Positions 1 to 5,432 of a DNA stretch of 5,432 bases are shown piece by piece. The stretch lies in the NCBI GenBank assembly GCA_030731685.1, contig JANQTO010000009.1, forward strand, positions 1 through 5,432. Direction: 5' to 3'. The position numbers were made by a program, and so were the translations under genes. The notes below the pieces were generated by a model. That model was given only the letters and a program-made list of their open reading frames with translations. It made no database searches and had not been told where the DNA came from. How positions within the stretch are numbered: position 1 is the first letter of the stretch; each line of letters begins with the position of its first letter. The DNA comes from Nonlabens sp. Lineage in GTDB: Bacteria > Bacteroidota > Bacteroidia > Flavobacteriales > Flavobacteriaceae.

Positions 1-326
1 AGGAAAATGGCGTGGTTCGTGCATTTAAGAAAGACAACGACGGTGAGACCGTAATCACAAAACTCGATAAAGAAACACTTATCGAAATTGCTGAAGTAGG
101 CAAAGGAGTTTATATAGATGGCACCGTCACTGCTACAGCGCTCGAAGCTCTTAAAAAAGAACTTTCAGGCATTGATAAAGTAGCTTTTGAATCGCAGCAG
201 TATGCATCTTTTGAATCGCAGTTTCAATGGTTCTTGGGCTTGGGATTATTCTTTTTGTTACTGGACGTGTTGTACTTGGAGAAAAAAACGGGTTGGTTAA
301 AAAAATTAAACTTGTTCAATGAATAG
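1..326 (+). CDS. batB: BatB, VWA-domain aerotolerance protein, C-terminal part only
   Basis: This is the 3' end of a gene entering from the left; the frame is open from base 3 and gives 107 residues before TAG. The first ~60 residues fit the end of a von Willebrand factor A domain: a GKGVYIDG stretch followed by a helix (ALEALKKEL). Next come the FESQ..YASFESQFQ connector typical of BatA/BatB, one membrane helix (about fragment residues 75-92, FLGLGLFFLLLDVLYL) and a short basic cytoplasmic tail (EKKTGWLKKLNLF). The metal-binding MIDAS residues lie upstream and cannot be checked. BatB rather than BatA is chosen because the next gene is batC, the usual order being batA-batB-batC-batD-batE. In the family, BatB is an inner-membrane protein thought to form a complex with the other Bat proteins; its biochemical role is not settled. 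Confidence 0.9.
   Translation, partial: ENGVVRAFKKDNDGETVITKLDKETLIEIAEVGKGVYIDGTVTATALEALKKELSGIDKVAFESQQYASFESQFQWFLGLGLFFLLLDVLYLEKKTGWLKKLNLFNE
319..326 (+). promoter_or_regulatory. batB/batC 8-nt stop-start overlap
   Basis: The batC ATG (319-321) lies upstream of the batB stop TAG (324-326), so the two frames overlap by 8 nt. The bases before the ATG are A-rich (TTAAAAAAATTAAAC), with no purine-rich Shine-Dalgarno motif. The arrangement suggests translational coupling, which would keep the two proteins in fixed proportion; coupling is inferred. Confidence 0.6.
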
Positions 327-1200
327 CATTTTAAGACATAGTATTTTATTTGTGGCGTTTTGGAGCTGTTTGATGGCTGCAAGTGCGCAACGTGAGAACG
401 TTCCAAAACAGGACATGAAACGCATGAAATCTTATGATGACGCCGTGGAATTAGCGCAGCAATATGCTCGTAAGAACAATTTCAATCAGGCTGAGGCTGC
501 TTACAAAACAGCCATCGCCATGCAACCAGATAATCCCAAGGCGATTTACAACCTTGGGAATCTTTATTACGATTTTAAAAAAGAGAAACGATTTAATGCC
601 GTAGAGCAATATAAAAAGGCACTTATTAAGGCAACCAGTAAAGAAGACAAGCACCGTATTTATCATAACATGGGTAATGCTTATCTAGAGAACAAGCAGT
701 ATGCTGAGGCTGTCGCGTCCTACAAACAATCACTTCGCAACGACCCGACTGACGACGAAACGCGATATAATCTTGCGCTAGCAAAACAGGAACAAGATAA
801 AAATGGCGGCGGTGGCGGCGGTGATGACGGGAAGAACAAGGACAAGAATAAAGGTGAAGGTGATTCCAACAGTCCTGAGAATAAAGAAGGCGATAAAGAC
901 CAAAACGCCGATGGGAAAAATAAAGGCGATAAAAACGAGAAAGACGGCAACGACCAAGATGGCGGCGATGGCGATAAAAAAGATAGTGACAAAGGAAAGA
1001 ATACCGAAGGTGAAAACGGCGATGGCAAGCCTAACGACCAGACTGGCGGCAAAGTTCCTAAACGCGTAGAAGGTAAATTAACACCGCAACAGGTAAAACA
1101 ACTGCTCGACGCCATGAATAACGAAGAGCAAAAAGTACAAAATAAAATCAACGGTAAAAAAGCACAAGGAAGAAGTTCCAAAAATGAAAAAGACTGGTAA
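319..1200 (+). CDS. batC: BatC, periplasmic TPR protein of the Bat aerotolerance operon
   Basis: The protein has 293 residues. Residues 1-24 form a signal peptide (basic start, hydrophobic core ILFVAFWSCLMA, cleavage after ASA-Q), which fixes the start at 319, since the next ATG (Met19) would lose it. Residues ~40-155 form about three tetratricopeptide repeats; YNLGNLYYDF, HNMGNAYLENKQYAEAVASYKQSL and the NDP turn are recognisable. Residues ~160-248 are a low-complexity linker rich in D, K, G, N and E with six consecutive glycines at 163-168. Residues ~252-293 carry the conserved BatC ending (LTPQQVKQLLDAMNNEEQKV ... EKDW). It is expected in the periplasm as a protein-protein adaptor for the membrane-bound Bat proteins. 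It shares 8 nt with batB and 1 nt with batD, so it belongs to one transcript. Family identity is secure; molecular function is not established. Confidence 0.93.
   Translation: MNSILRHSILFVAFWSCLMAASAQRENVPKQDMKRMKSYDDAVELAQQYARKNNFNQAEAAYKTAIAMQPDNPKAIYNLGNLYYDFKKEKRFNAVEQYKKALIKATSKEDKHRIYHNMGNAYLENKQYAEAVASYKQSLRNDPTDDETRYNLALAKQEQDKNGGGGGGDDGKNKDKNKGEGDSNSPENKEGDKDQNADGKNKGDKNEKDGNDQDGGDGDKKDSDKGKNTEGENGDGKPNDQTGGKVPKRVEGKLTPQQVKQLLDAMNNEEQKVQNKINGKKAQGRSSKNEKDW
796..1062 (+). repeat. Low-complexity coding repeat in batC (charged linker)
   Basis: This stretch encodes BatC residues ~160-248, almost entirely D, K, G, N and E. A 9-nt unit GGCGGCGGT occurs twice in tandem at 805-822 (six glycines). 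The 9-mer GGCGATAAA (Gly-Asp-Lys) recurs in frame at 889, 925 and 970, with spacings of 36 and 45 nt, both multiples of nine. The pattern fits growth by replication slippage in a region under weak sequence constraint. The product is probably a disordered hydrophilic tether. Confidence 0.75.
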
Positions 1201-1202
1201 TG
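1198..1202 (+). promoter_or_regulatory. batC/batD TAATG stop-start overlap
   Basis: The batC stop TAA (1198-1200) and the batD start ATG (1200-1202) share one base. No Shine-Dalgarno motif precedes it; the upstream bases are the A-rich end of batC (CAAAAATGAAAAAGACTGG). Termination-reinitiation by the same ribosome is the likely way batD is translated. This is inferred from geometry. Confidence 0.6.
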
Positions 1203-2978
1203 AGTAAGTTTCTTACATTATTGTTTTTAACAGCATGTTTGTTCACGCAAGCACAGGTGTCTTTTACTTCAAATCTAAGTAGGGACGAGATAGGCAAGAA
1301 TGAAAATCTGCGTGTGGAGTTCAAGATGAATGTAAATGGCGATAATTTTACGCCGCCAGATTTTAAGGACTTTACCGTTGTGGGCGGTCCTAGCACTTCT
1401 ATTTCACAGCAGTGGATTAATGGTCGTGGCAGTATGTCTAAATCATTTACCTATTTCTTGCGACCTAACCGCATGGGTAAAATAGTCATAGGGCAGGCCA
1501 GCATGCAATATGATGGTCAATACTATACCACTGACGCTGTAAGTGTAAATGTCACCGCTGCCATCCAGCAATCGCAGCAGCAAGGTAGTAACTCTTATCA
1601 GCAAGGCGGTACGGTATCTTCATCAAACGAGGCAAGTAAAAATATACATTTAGTCGCTGAGGTTTCTGAAGGAAACCCGTATCTCAACGAACCTATGCGC
1701 GTAGTCTACAAACTCTATGTTTCTAATAACGTAGGCGTAGGCGGTTGGAACGAAGTTAAGAGTCCGAAATATGAAGATTTCTGGATTCACAACATTGATA
1801 ACCGCAACAGGCAAGTACAAAATGGTACCTATAATGGACAACCCTATAGATATTTAGTATTGCGTGAAGCAGTTTTATATCCGCAAAAAACTGGTGAGCT
1901 TACTATAGAACCGTTATCGCTGAATATTGCCGTTGAGGTTCCTACAAACCGCAGAGATTTTCTAGGGAGACCTTATTATTCTAAAGAAAATATTACCGTA
2001 AGTGCCGGAGCGCGTAAAATCAAGGTAAAAGATTTACCTCTGGAAGGTAGACCAGCAAGTTTCAAAGGTGCGGTAGGGCAGTTGGATTTTGCAGTGTCAC
2101 TGGATAAAGCAGCGCTTAAAGCTGGAGAAAGCTTAACAGCCAAAGTAAAAGTAAGCGGTTCAGGAAATCTTAAGTTTTTAGAAATACCAAAACTAGTCAC
2201 ACCGCAAAGCTTAGAGGTTTTTGAACCTGCGCGTACAGATAATGTAACAACATCCATAAGCGGCATGCGCGGTAGCGTGGTAGACGATTATACCATCGTA
2301 CCACAATTCGGTGGTAAGTATAAAATCCCGCAGGTAGAATTCTCTTATTTTGACCCAACTACAGAAAAGTTTGTCACGATAAAAAGTGAGGAACTGCTTG
2401 TAGAAGTAGATGGGCCACCACCTACAAGCGCAGCAGTTGCGAGTAATAAGAATGTCATAGATGCTGTATCGCCATTTGCATTTATTAAAAACGATACGAC
2501 GCTTCAACCTAAGTCAGAATCGCAATTTTTTAATTCGGCAGCGTATTGGGCTATCTTAGGCGGACTCATGTTGTTGTTGCCACTAGCCTTGCTCGTGCGC
2601 AATAGAAGAGAAGCTATGGCATCTGACGTGCTAGGAAATCGCATAAGAACGGCAAATAAGTTGAGCCGTAAATATTTGAGTGAGGCCCGCAAGAATTTAG
2701 GTAACCATGACGCATTTTATGTATCCCTAGAAAAGTCCCTGCACAATTATCTGAAATCTAAATTAAACATCCCAACTGCCGAAATGAGTAAGGAACGTAT
2801 CACAGAGCTGCTGGCACAACGAGGAGCAAGCGAAGACTCTTTGCACGGCTTCACGCAATTGCTCGCAAGCTGTGAGTTTGCTAGATACACGCCATCTACC
2901 ATGGTCAGCATGCAACAAGATTATGATAGGGCCAGCAGTGTCATTGACAGTTTAGATAAACAATTAAAACGCGCTTAA
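1200..2978 (+). CDS. batD: BatD, membrane-anchored aerotolerance protein (BatD family)
   Basis: The protein has 592 residues, a usual length for the family. Residues 1-19 are a signal peptide (hydrophobic FLTLLFLTACLF, likely cleavage at QA-Q). Residues ~20-405 are a beta-rich periplasmic region with the BatD pattern: FTPPDFKDFTVVGGPSTS near 50-67, then FTYFLRPNRMGKIVIG near 83-98. A second unit starts near 150 and a third near 295-400 (LKAGESLTAKVKVSGSGNL). A Gln/Ser/Gly-rich spacer (~122-145) separates the first two units. One membrane helix spans ~448-466 (YWAILGGLMLLLPLALLV), stopped by RNRR. Residues ~470-592 form a helical, charged, presumably cytoplasmic tail. The topology implies a large periplasmic receptor-like part joined to a cytosolic module. 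It overlaps both neighbours by one base. Its precise function is unknown; in the family it is tied to oxidative or envelope stress tolerance. Confidence 0.94.
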   Translation: MSKFLTLLFLTACLFTQAQVSFTSNLSRDEIGKNENLRVEFKMNVNGDNFTPPDFKDFTVVGGPSTSISQQWINGRGSMSKSFTYFLRPNRMGKIVIGQASMQYDGQYYTTDAVSVNVTAAIQQSQQQGSNSYQQGGTVSSSNEASKNIHLVAEVSEGNPYLNEPMRVVYKLYVSNNVGVGGWNEVKSPKYEDFWIHNIDNRNRQVQNGTYNGQPYRYLVLREAVLYPQKTGELTIEPLSLNIAVEVPTNRRDFLGRPYYSKENITVSAGARKIKVKDLPLEGRPASFKGAVGQLDFAVSLDKAALKAGESLTAKVKVSGSGNLKFLEIPKLVTPQSLEVFEPARTDNVTTSISGMRGSVVDDYTIVPQFGGKYKIPQVEFSYFDPTTEKFVTIKSEELLVEVDGPPPTSAAVASNKNVIDAVSPFAFIKNDTTLQPKSESQFFNSAAYWAILGGLMLLLPLALLVRNRREAMASDVLGNRIRTANKLSRKYLSEARKNLGNHDAFYVSLEKSLHNYLKSKLNIPTAEMSKERITELLAQRGASEDSLHGFTQLLASCEFARYTPSTMVSMQQDYDRASSVIDSLDKQLKRA

Positions 2979-2980
2979 TG
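2976..2980 (+). promoter_or_regulatory. batD/batE TAATG stop-start overlap
   Basis: The batD stop TAA (2976-2978) overlaps the batE ATG (2978-2980) by one base, the same geometry as the batC/batD junction. The preceding bases (AATTAAAACGCGCT) contain no Shine-Dalgarno motif. Reinitiation is the likely mode of translation. Confidence 0.6.
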
Positions 2981-3733
2981 AACTACATTTTTACGGTAAT
3001 TTTTAGTTTGGGAGCGATATTTAGTAACGCTCAGGATGGTCTTGATAACGCTTTCGCGAAAGCGAACAAAGCATACACCGCTGAGAAATATGAAATAGCC
3101 ATTGCAGGCTACAATCAGATTTTAAAGGAAAACGTGCACAGTACCGAAGTGTATTTCAACCTTGCAAATGCGCATTACAAACTCAACCATATTGCACCAG
3201 CAATCTATAATTATGAAAAGGCATTGCAGCTAGACCCTAACAACCAGGACGTGCTCACAAACTTGCGGTATGCAAACCAAATGAAGCTGGATGCGGTAGA
3301 AGCGCTGCCAAAAGATGGTTTTAAGGAGTGGTTTAAAAGTGTCGTTAGCTCTTATAGCATAGATACATGGGCTTATTTCAGTATCGTCGCTGGGTTACTG
3401 ACCATATTATTGCTTATTCTTTACGTCTACGCACAGGTCGCTGGGAAAAAAAGATTGTTTTTCATCTTATCGATGCTGGGCATACTGGTTACTTTATTTT
3501 TTATATATGCTGCATTTGCAGCAGTAAACTTGAAGGAAACTGAACGTTATGCAATCATATTTGACAGTGAAGTAATTACAAGAATTGAGCCTCGCAGCAC
3601 TGCCGAAACTGCGCTTACCCTACACGAGGGAACAAAGGTTGCCATTATAGAAACATTGGACGATTGGGCACATGTGCAGCTTGCAAATGGGAGTAAATCG
3701 TGGATTCCGCTAGATGCTATTAAAGAACTTTAG
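2978..3733 (+). CDS. batE: BatE, TPR and SH3-like membrane protein of the Bat operon
   Basis: The protein has 251 residues. Residues 1-18 are a signal peptide (IFTVIFSLGAIFSNA-Q). Two TPR units follow at ~23-56 (AFAKANKAYTAEKYEIAIAG) and ~57-90 (VYFNLANAHYKL, YNYEKALQLDPNN). Two membrane helices span ~131-152 and ~159-182, separated by a short VAGKKR turn, so both the TPR part and the C-terminal part should face the periplasm. Residues ~190-251 resemble a bacterial SH3 domain: ALTLHEGTKVAIIE, then DDWAHVQLANGSKSWIP. SH3-like domains often bind peptides or cell wall, but no ligand can be named here. It is the last bat gene; a terminator-like hairpin overlaps its stop. A 16-bp palindrome lies within its codons 24-29. 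Confidence 0.92.
   Translation: MNYIFTVIFSLGAIFSNAQDGLDNAFAKANKAYTAEKYEIAIAGYNQILKENVHSTEVYFNLANAHYKLNHIAPAIYNYEKALQLDPNNQDVLTNLRYANQMKLDAVEALPKDGFKEWFKSVVSSYSIDTWAYFSIVAGLLTILLLILYVYAQVAGKKRLFFILSMLGILVTLFFIYAAFAAVNLKETERYAIIFDSEVITRIEPRSTAETALTLHEGTKVAIIETLDDWAHVQLANGSKSWIPLDAIKEL
3049..3064. repeat. 16-bp perfect palindrome CGCTTTCGCGAAAGCG
   Basis: The sequence equals its own reverse complement over all 16 bases; the flanking bases (A and A) do not extend it. It lies inside batE and is read as the Ala-Phe-Ala-Lys-Ala stretch at residues 25-29. From memory, this palindrome is strongly over-represented in several marine Flavobacteriaceae, much as HIP1 is in cyanobacteria; I could not verify this. 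It occurs once in the window. Confidence 0.6.
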
Positions 3734-3755
3734 AAAAATCTAGAGAAGTTTTTTT
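3728..3755 (+). terminator. Putative intrinsic terminator overlapping the batE stop codon
   Basis: Arms CTTTAGA (3728-3734) and TCTAGAG (3739-3745) can form a 7-bp stem, including one T-G wobble, around an AAAA loop. AA and a run of seven or more T/G-free pyrimidines (T at 3749-3755) follow. The stem is short and AU-rich, so it is weak; the stop codon TAG (3731-3733) forms part of it. Its position at the end of the last bat gene supports the call. Confidence 0.45.
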
Positions 3756-3760
3756 AATAA

Positions 3761-3790
3761 CTATATTTGAGTTTTCTCACTTGAATATAG
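3761..3790 (+). promoter_or_regulatory. Promoter -7 box inside an inverted repeat before the SulP gene
   Basis: TATATTTG (3762-3769) matches the Bacteroidota -7 consensus TAnnTTTG; no convincing -33 TTG/TTTG is visible at the usual distance. The box lies in the left arm of an inverted repeat. CTATATT (3761-3767) pairs perfectly with AATATAG (3784-3790), and AGT (3770-3772) pairs with ACT (3779-3781). As RNA, the two positions between become T-G wobbles, giving a 12-bp stem with a 6-nt loop. The repeat ends 6 nt before the ATG at 3797. It could be an operator, or a leader hairpin if transcription starts further upstream. Confidence 0.5.
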
Positions 3791-3796
3791 AGCTAT

Positions 3797-5432
3797 ATGA
3801 AACATTTTTTCAAACATTTTAAGGGTGACCTGTTAGGTGGTCTTACTGCTGGTATTGTTGCGTTGCCTCTAGCACTTGCTTTTGGTGTACAATCTGGTTT
3901 AGGAGCTGTAGCAGGATTATACGGAGCTATTTTCATAGGATTTTTTGCATCGCTTTTCGGCGGTACAAATACGCAAATATCGGGACCTACTGCACCCATG
4001 ACTGCGGTAAGTATGGTTATTATTGCAGGTATTTTACAGCTCAATAATGGCGACTTAGAAAAGGCGCTGCCGTCCATTCTCATTGTGTTTATTCTAGCAG
4101 GTATATTTCAGATAGTACTAGGTGTTCTCAAGTTGGGCAAATACATTAAGTACATTCCGTATCCTGTGGTTTCGGGCTTCATGACAGGTATAGGCGTTAT
4201 TATTTTAATAACGCAGCTATTGCCTGCGATGGGTTACAACCCTAAGCAGGATGAGGAATTTGTGAAAACCTTCATGCCACAGGCGCAAGAACGTCTTTTG
4301 CAGGATATTTTTAGTGATGAGGTACAAAAAGACGTGCTGGTCCTAGAAGATTTTGAGAAAACAGTTTTACGAGCGCAAGATATTGCTTCAGAGGATATTC
4401 GTCTTAAAGCAGAGACCCTTGCAAAAAGTGATTCAAGCGGCGTACTTGGAACATTAAAAAACTTACCGAACGCAATAGGTCAAATAGATTATCTGGAACT
4501 GGCGCTTGCGCTTGGAACCATCCTAATAATTTTCGGGTTTAAACGTATCACTACAGCAGTTCCGTCTACGCTGGTGGCTCTGCTTGTGGTAACGGGTGCT
4601 GTGGTAATACTTAAACTAGACGTGAGTAAGATAGGCGAAATCCCATCTGATTTTCCGCTACCGTATTTTGAGATTTTTACGCAGTTCAGTTTTGGAGCTA
4701 TATCACCGTATATATTTACGGCGCTTACCCTTGCACTGTTAGGAGCGATAGATTCCTTACTTACCAGCGTTGTGGCAGACAACATGACCAAAACCAGCCA
4801 CCAGCCTAATAAGGAACTGGTAGGTCAAGGAATAGGGAATAGTGTAAGTGCACTTTTTGGCGGTATTCCTGGTGCTGGTGCGACTATTCGTACTGTGGTA
4901 AATATCAATAGTGGTGGTAAAACCAGACTGTCGGGAATGATAGCAGCGATTATTTTGCTAGTCATTGTGTTATTGCTGGGGCCTTATGCTTCTCAAATAC
5001 CTAGTGCCGTTTTAGCGGGAATTCTTATCACCGTAGGTATAGGAGTAATGGACTATAAAGGATTGAAAGCAATAAAAGCTATTCCTAGAAGCGATGTGTT
5101 TATTATGTTCGTTGTGCTATTATTAACCGTGTTTTGGGACTTGGTTTTTGCGGTAGGAATAGGTCTGGTAATCGCTAGTCTTATTTTCATGAAAAAGATG
5201 GGTGACTTATCATCATCAGAGTCTGCACTGGTACGACTATCACCTGAAGATGATGACGCAGACACTAACTATGCTAGAATACCTAGAGAACTACGCGAAG
5301 AAATATACATTAAGGAACTCACGGGGCCGTTGTTTTTTGGCTACACCAGTGACTTTGTTACGATGTCTAGAGATGTTCCCGACCGTGCAACACACGCCCT
5401 CGTGCGTAGGGAACGCGTGCGATTTATGGACC
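3797..5432 (+). CDS. SulP-family anion transporter with STAS domain, likely bicarbonate (BicA-like); 3' end cut by window
   Basis: The frame runs from ATG 3797 to the window end without a stop, giving 545 residues. An in-frame TAG at 3788 and no other nearby ATG fix the start. The N-terminus shows the SulP signature (GDLLGGLTAGIVALPLALAFG, ~10-30), then SGPTAPMT (62-69) and VVSGFMTGIGVII (124-136). The core continues with AIDSLLTSVVADNM (317-330), GQGIGN and FGGIPGAGATIRTVVNINSGG (354-374), and further helices to ~465. An acidic linker (SPEDDDADT, ~482-490) leads to the STAS domain start (IYIKELTGPLFFGYTSDF, 503-520). The window ends at RFMD, just before the expected DxSG-like loop. A hydrophilic stretch at ~147-230 separates two membrane segments. 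D319, T323, G361, A362 and T363 seem to correspond to the Na+/bicarbonate site of BicA, so Na+-coupled bicarbonate uptake is my leading guess; sulfate or another anion remains possible. It appears to have its own promoter. Confidence 0.92.
   Translation, partial: MKHFFKHFKGDLLGGLTAGIVALPLALAFGVQSGLGAVAGLYGAIFIGFFASLFGGTNTQISGPTAPMTAVSMVIIAGILQLNNGDLEKALPSILIVFILAGIFQIVLGVLKLGKYIKYIPYPVVSGFMTGIGVIILITQLLPAMGYNPKQDEEFVKTFMPQAQERLLQDIFSDEVQKDVLVLEDFEKTVLRAQDIASEDIRLKAETLAKSDSSGVLGTLKNLPNAIGQIDYLELALALGTILIIFGFKRITTAVPSTLVALLVVTGAVVILKLDVSKIGEIPSDFPLPYFEIFTQFSFGAISPYIFTALTLALLGAIDSLLTSVVADNMTKTSHQPNKELVGQGIGNSVSALFGGIPGAGATIRTVVNINSGGKTRLSGMIAAIILLVIVLLLGPYASQIPSAVLAGILITVGIGVMDYKGLKAIKAIPRSDVFIMFVVLLLTVFWDLVFAVGIGLVIASLIFMKKMGDLSSSESALVRLSPEDDDADTNYARIPRELREEIYIKELTGPLFFGYTSDFVTMSRDVPDRATHALVRRERVRFMD

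Noticed and set aside
184..221. 14-bp direct repeat CTTTTGAATCGCAG (184-197 and 208-221) in batB
   Set aside because: It encodes two in-frame FESQ stretches, and BatA/BatB proteins usually have related acidic/aromatic residues on both sides here, so shared codons explain it without a mobile or regulatory role.
720..1181. A 153-codon reverse-strand frame and an 88-codon forward frame (803-1069) within batC
   Set aside because: Both are products of the low-complexity D/K/G/N/E codons in batC; their proteins are Ser/Pro/Leu- or Lys/Ala/Met/Thr-rich with no recognisable domain, while batC has clear family motifs.
1200..1256. Possible lipobox LTAC at BatD residues 10-13
   Set aside because: The hydrophobic stretch continues past the cysteine to a good ordinary cleavage site (QA-Q at ~18-19), and the protein already has a C-terminal membrane anchor. 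A lipoprotein form is not excluded but is less likely.
3508..3523. Inverted repeat TGCTGCA-TT-TGCAGCA in batE
   Set aside because: It arises from alanine codons flanking a phenylalanine in a membrane helix (Ala-Ala-Phe-Ala-Ala), has no T-tract and is mid-gene.
3793..4083. Reverse-strand open frames opposite the transporter gene (also 4489-4791 and 5053-5265)
   Set aside because: They lie opposite a clearly coding SulP frame, have compositions typical of antisense shadows, and show no domain or start context.
1..5432. tRNA, rRNA, CRISPR array, insertion sequence or phage genes
   Set aside because: No cloverleaf, spaced direct-repeat array, transposase motif or terminal inverted repeats were seen; the whole window is accounted for by bat genes, one short intergenic gap and the transporter.

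Overview
The window looks like chromosomal DNA from a marine flavobacterium (Bacteroidota, family Flavobacteriaceae; something near Dokdonia, Nonlabens or Leeuwenhoekiella is my guess). Three things point there. The genes are the flavobacterial form of the Bat 'aerotolerance' operon. Starts lack Shine-Dalgarno sequences and sit in A-rich or stop-overlapping contexts, and a Bacteroidota-type -7 element (TAnnTTTG) is present. A 16-bp palindrome, CGCTTTCGCGAAAGCG, also occurs, which I remember as scattered through genomes of this group. The genus cannot be fixed from the sequence alone.

All genes are on the + strand and packed tightly. Positions 1-3733 hold the distal part of the bat operon: the C-terminal end of batB (1-326), then complete batC (319-1200), batD (1200-2978) and batE (2978-3733). 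Neighbouring genes overlap by 8, 1 and 1 nt, so translation is probably coupled throughout. The products form a coherent envelope set. BatB is a VWA protein anchored in the inner membrane. BatC is a periplasmic TPR protein with a long charged linker. BatD has a large beta-rich periplasmic region, one membrane helix and a cytoplasmic helical tail. BatE has periplasmic TPRs, two membrane helices and a C-terminal SH3-like domain. Upstream genes of the family operon (a MoxR-type ATPase, a DUF58 protein, batA) would lie outside the window.

The 63-nt gap 3734-3796 is the only real intergenic region and it is dense. A weak hairpin followed by a T-tract overlaps the batE stop and is a plausible intrinsic terminator. 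A TATATTTG -7 box follows. That box lies inside one arm of a 30-nt inverted repeat that ends 6 nt before the next start codon.

From 3797 to the window end (5432) runs a SulP-family anion transporter, open at its 3' end because the window stops inside its STAS domain. Its transport-core residues match, as I remember them, the sodium and bicarbonate site of cyanobacterial BicA, so Na+-coupled bicarbonate uptake is my leading guess. It also carries a hydrophilic stretch of roughly 80 residues between membrane helices.

I see no RNA genes, insertion sequences, CRISPR arrays, phage genes or signs of recent transfer. The Bat operon and SulP are known families. The points most worth checking are the 3761-3790 inverted repeat over the promoter, the SulP substrate prediction with its insertion, and the palindromic repeat inside batE.
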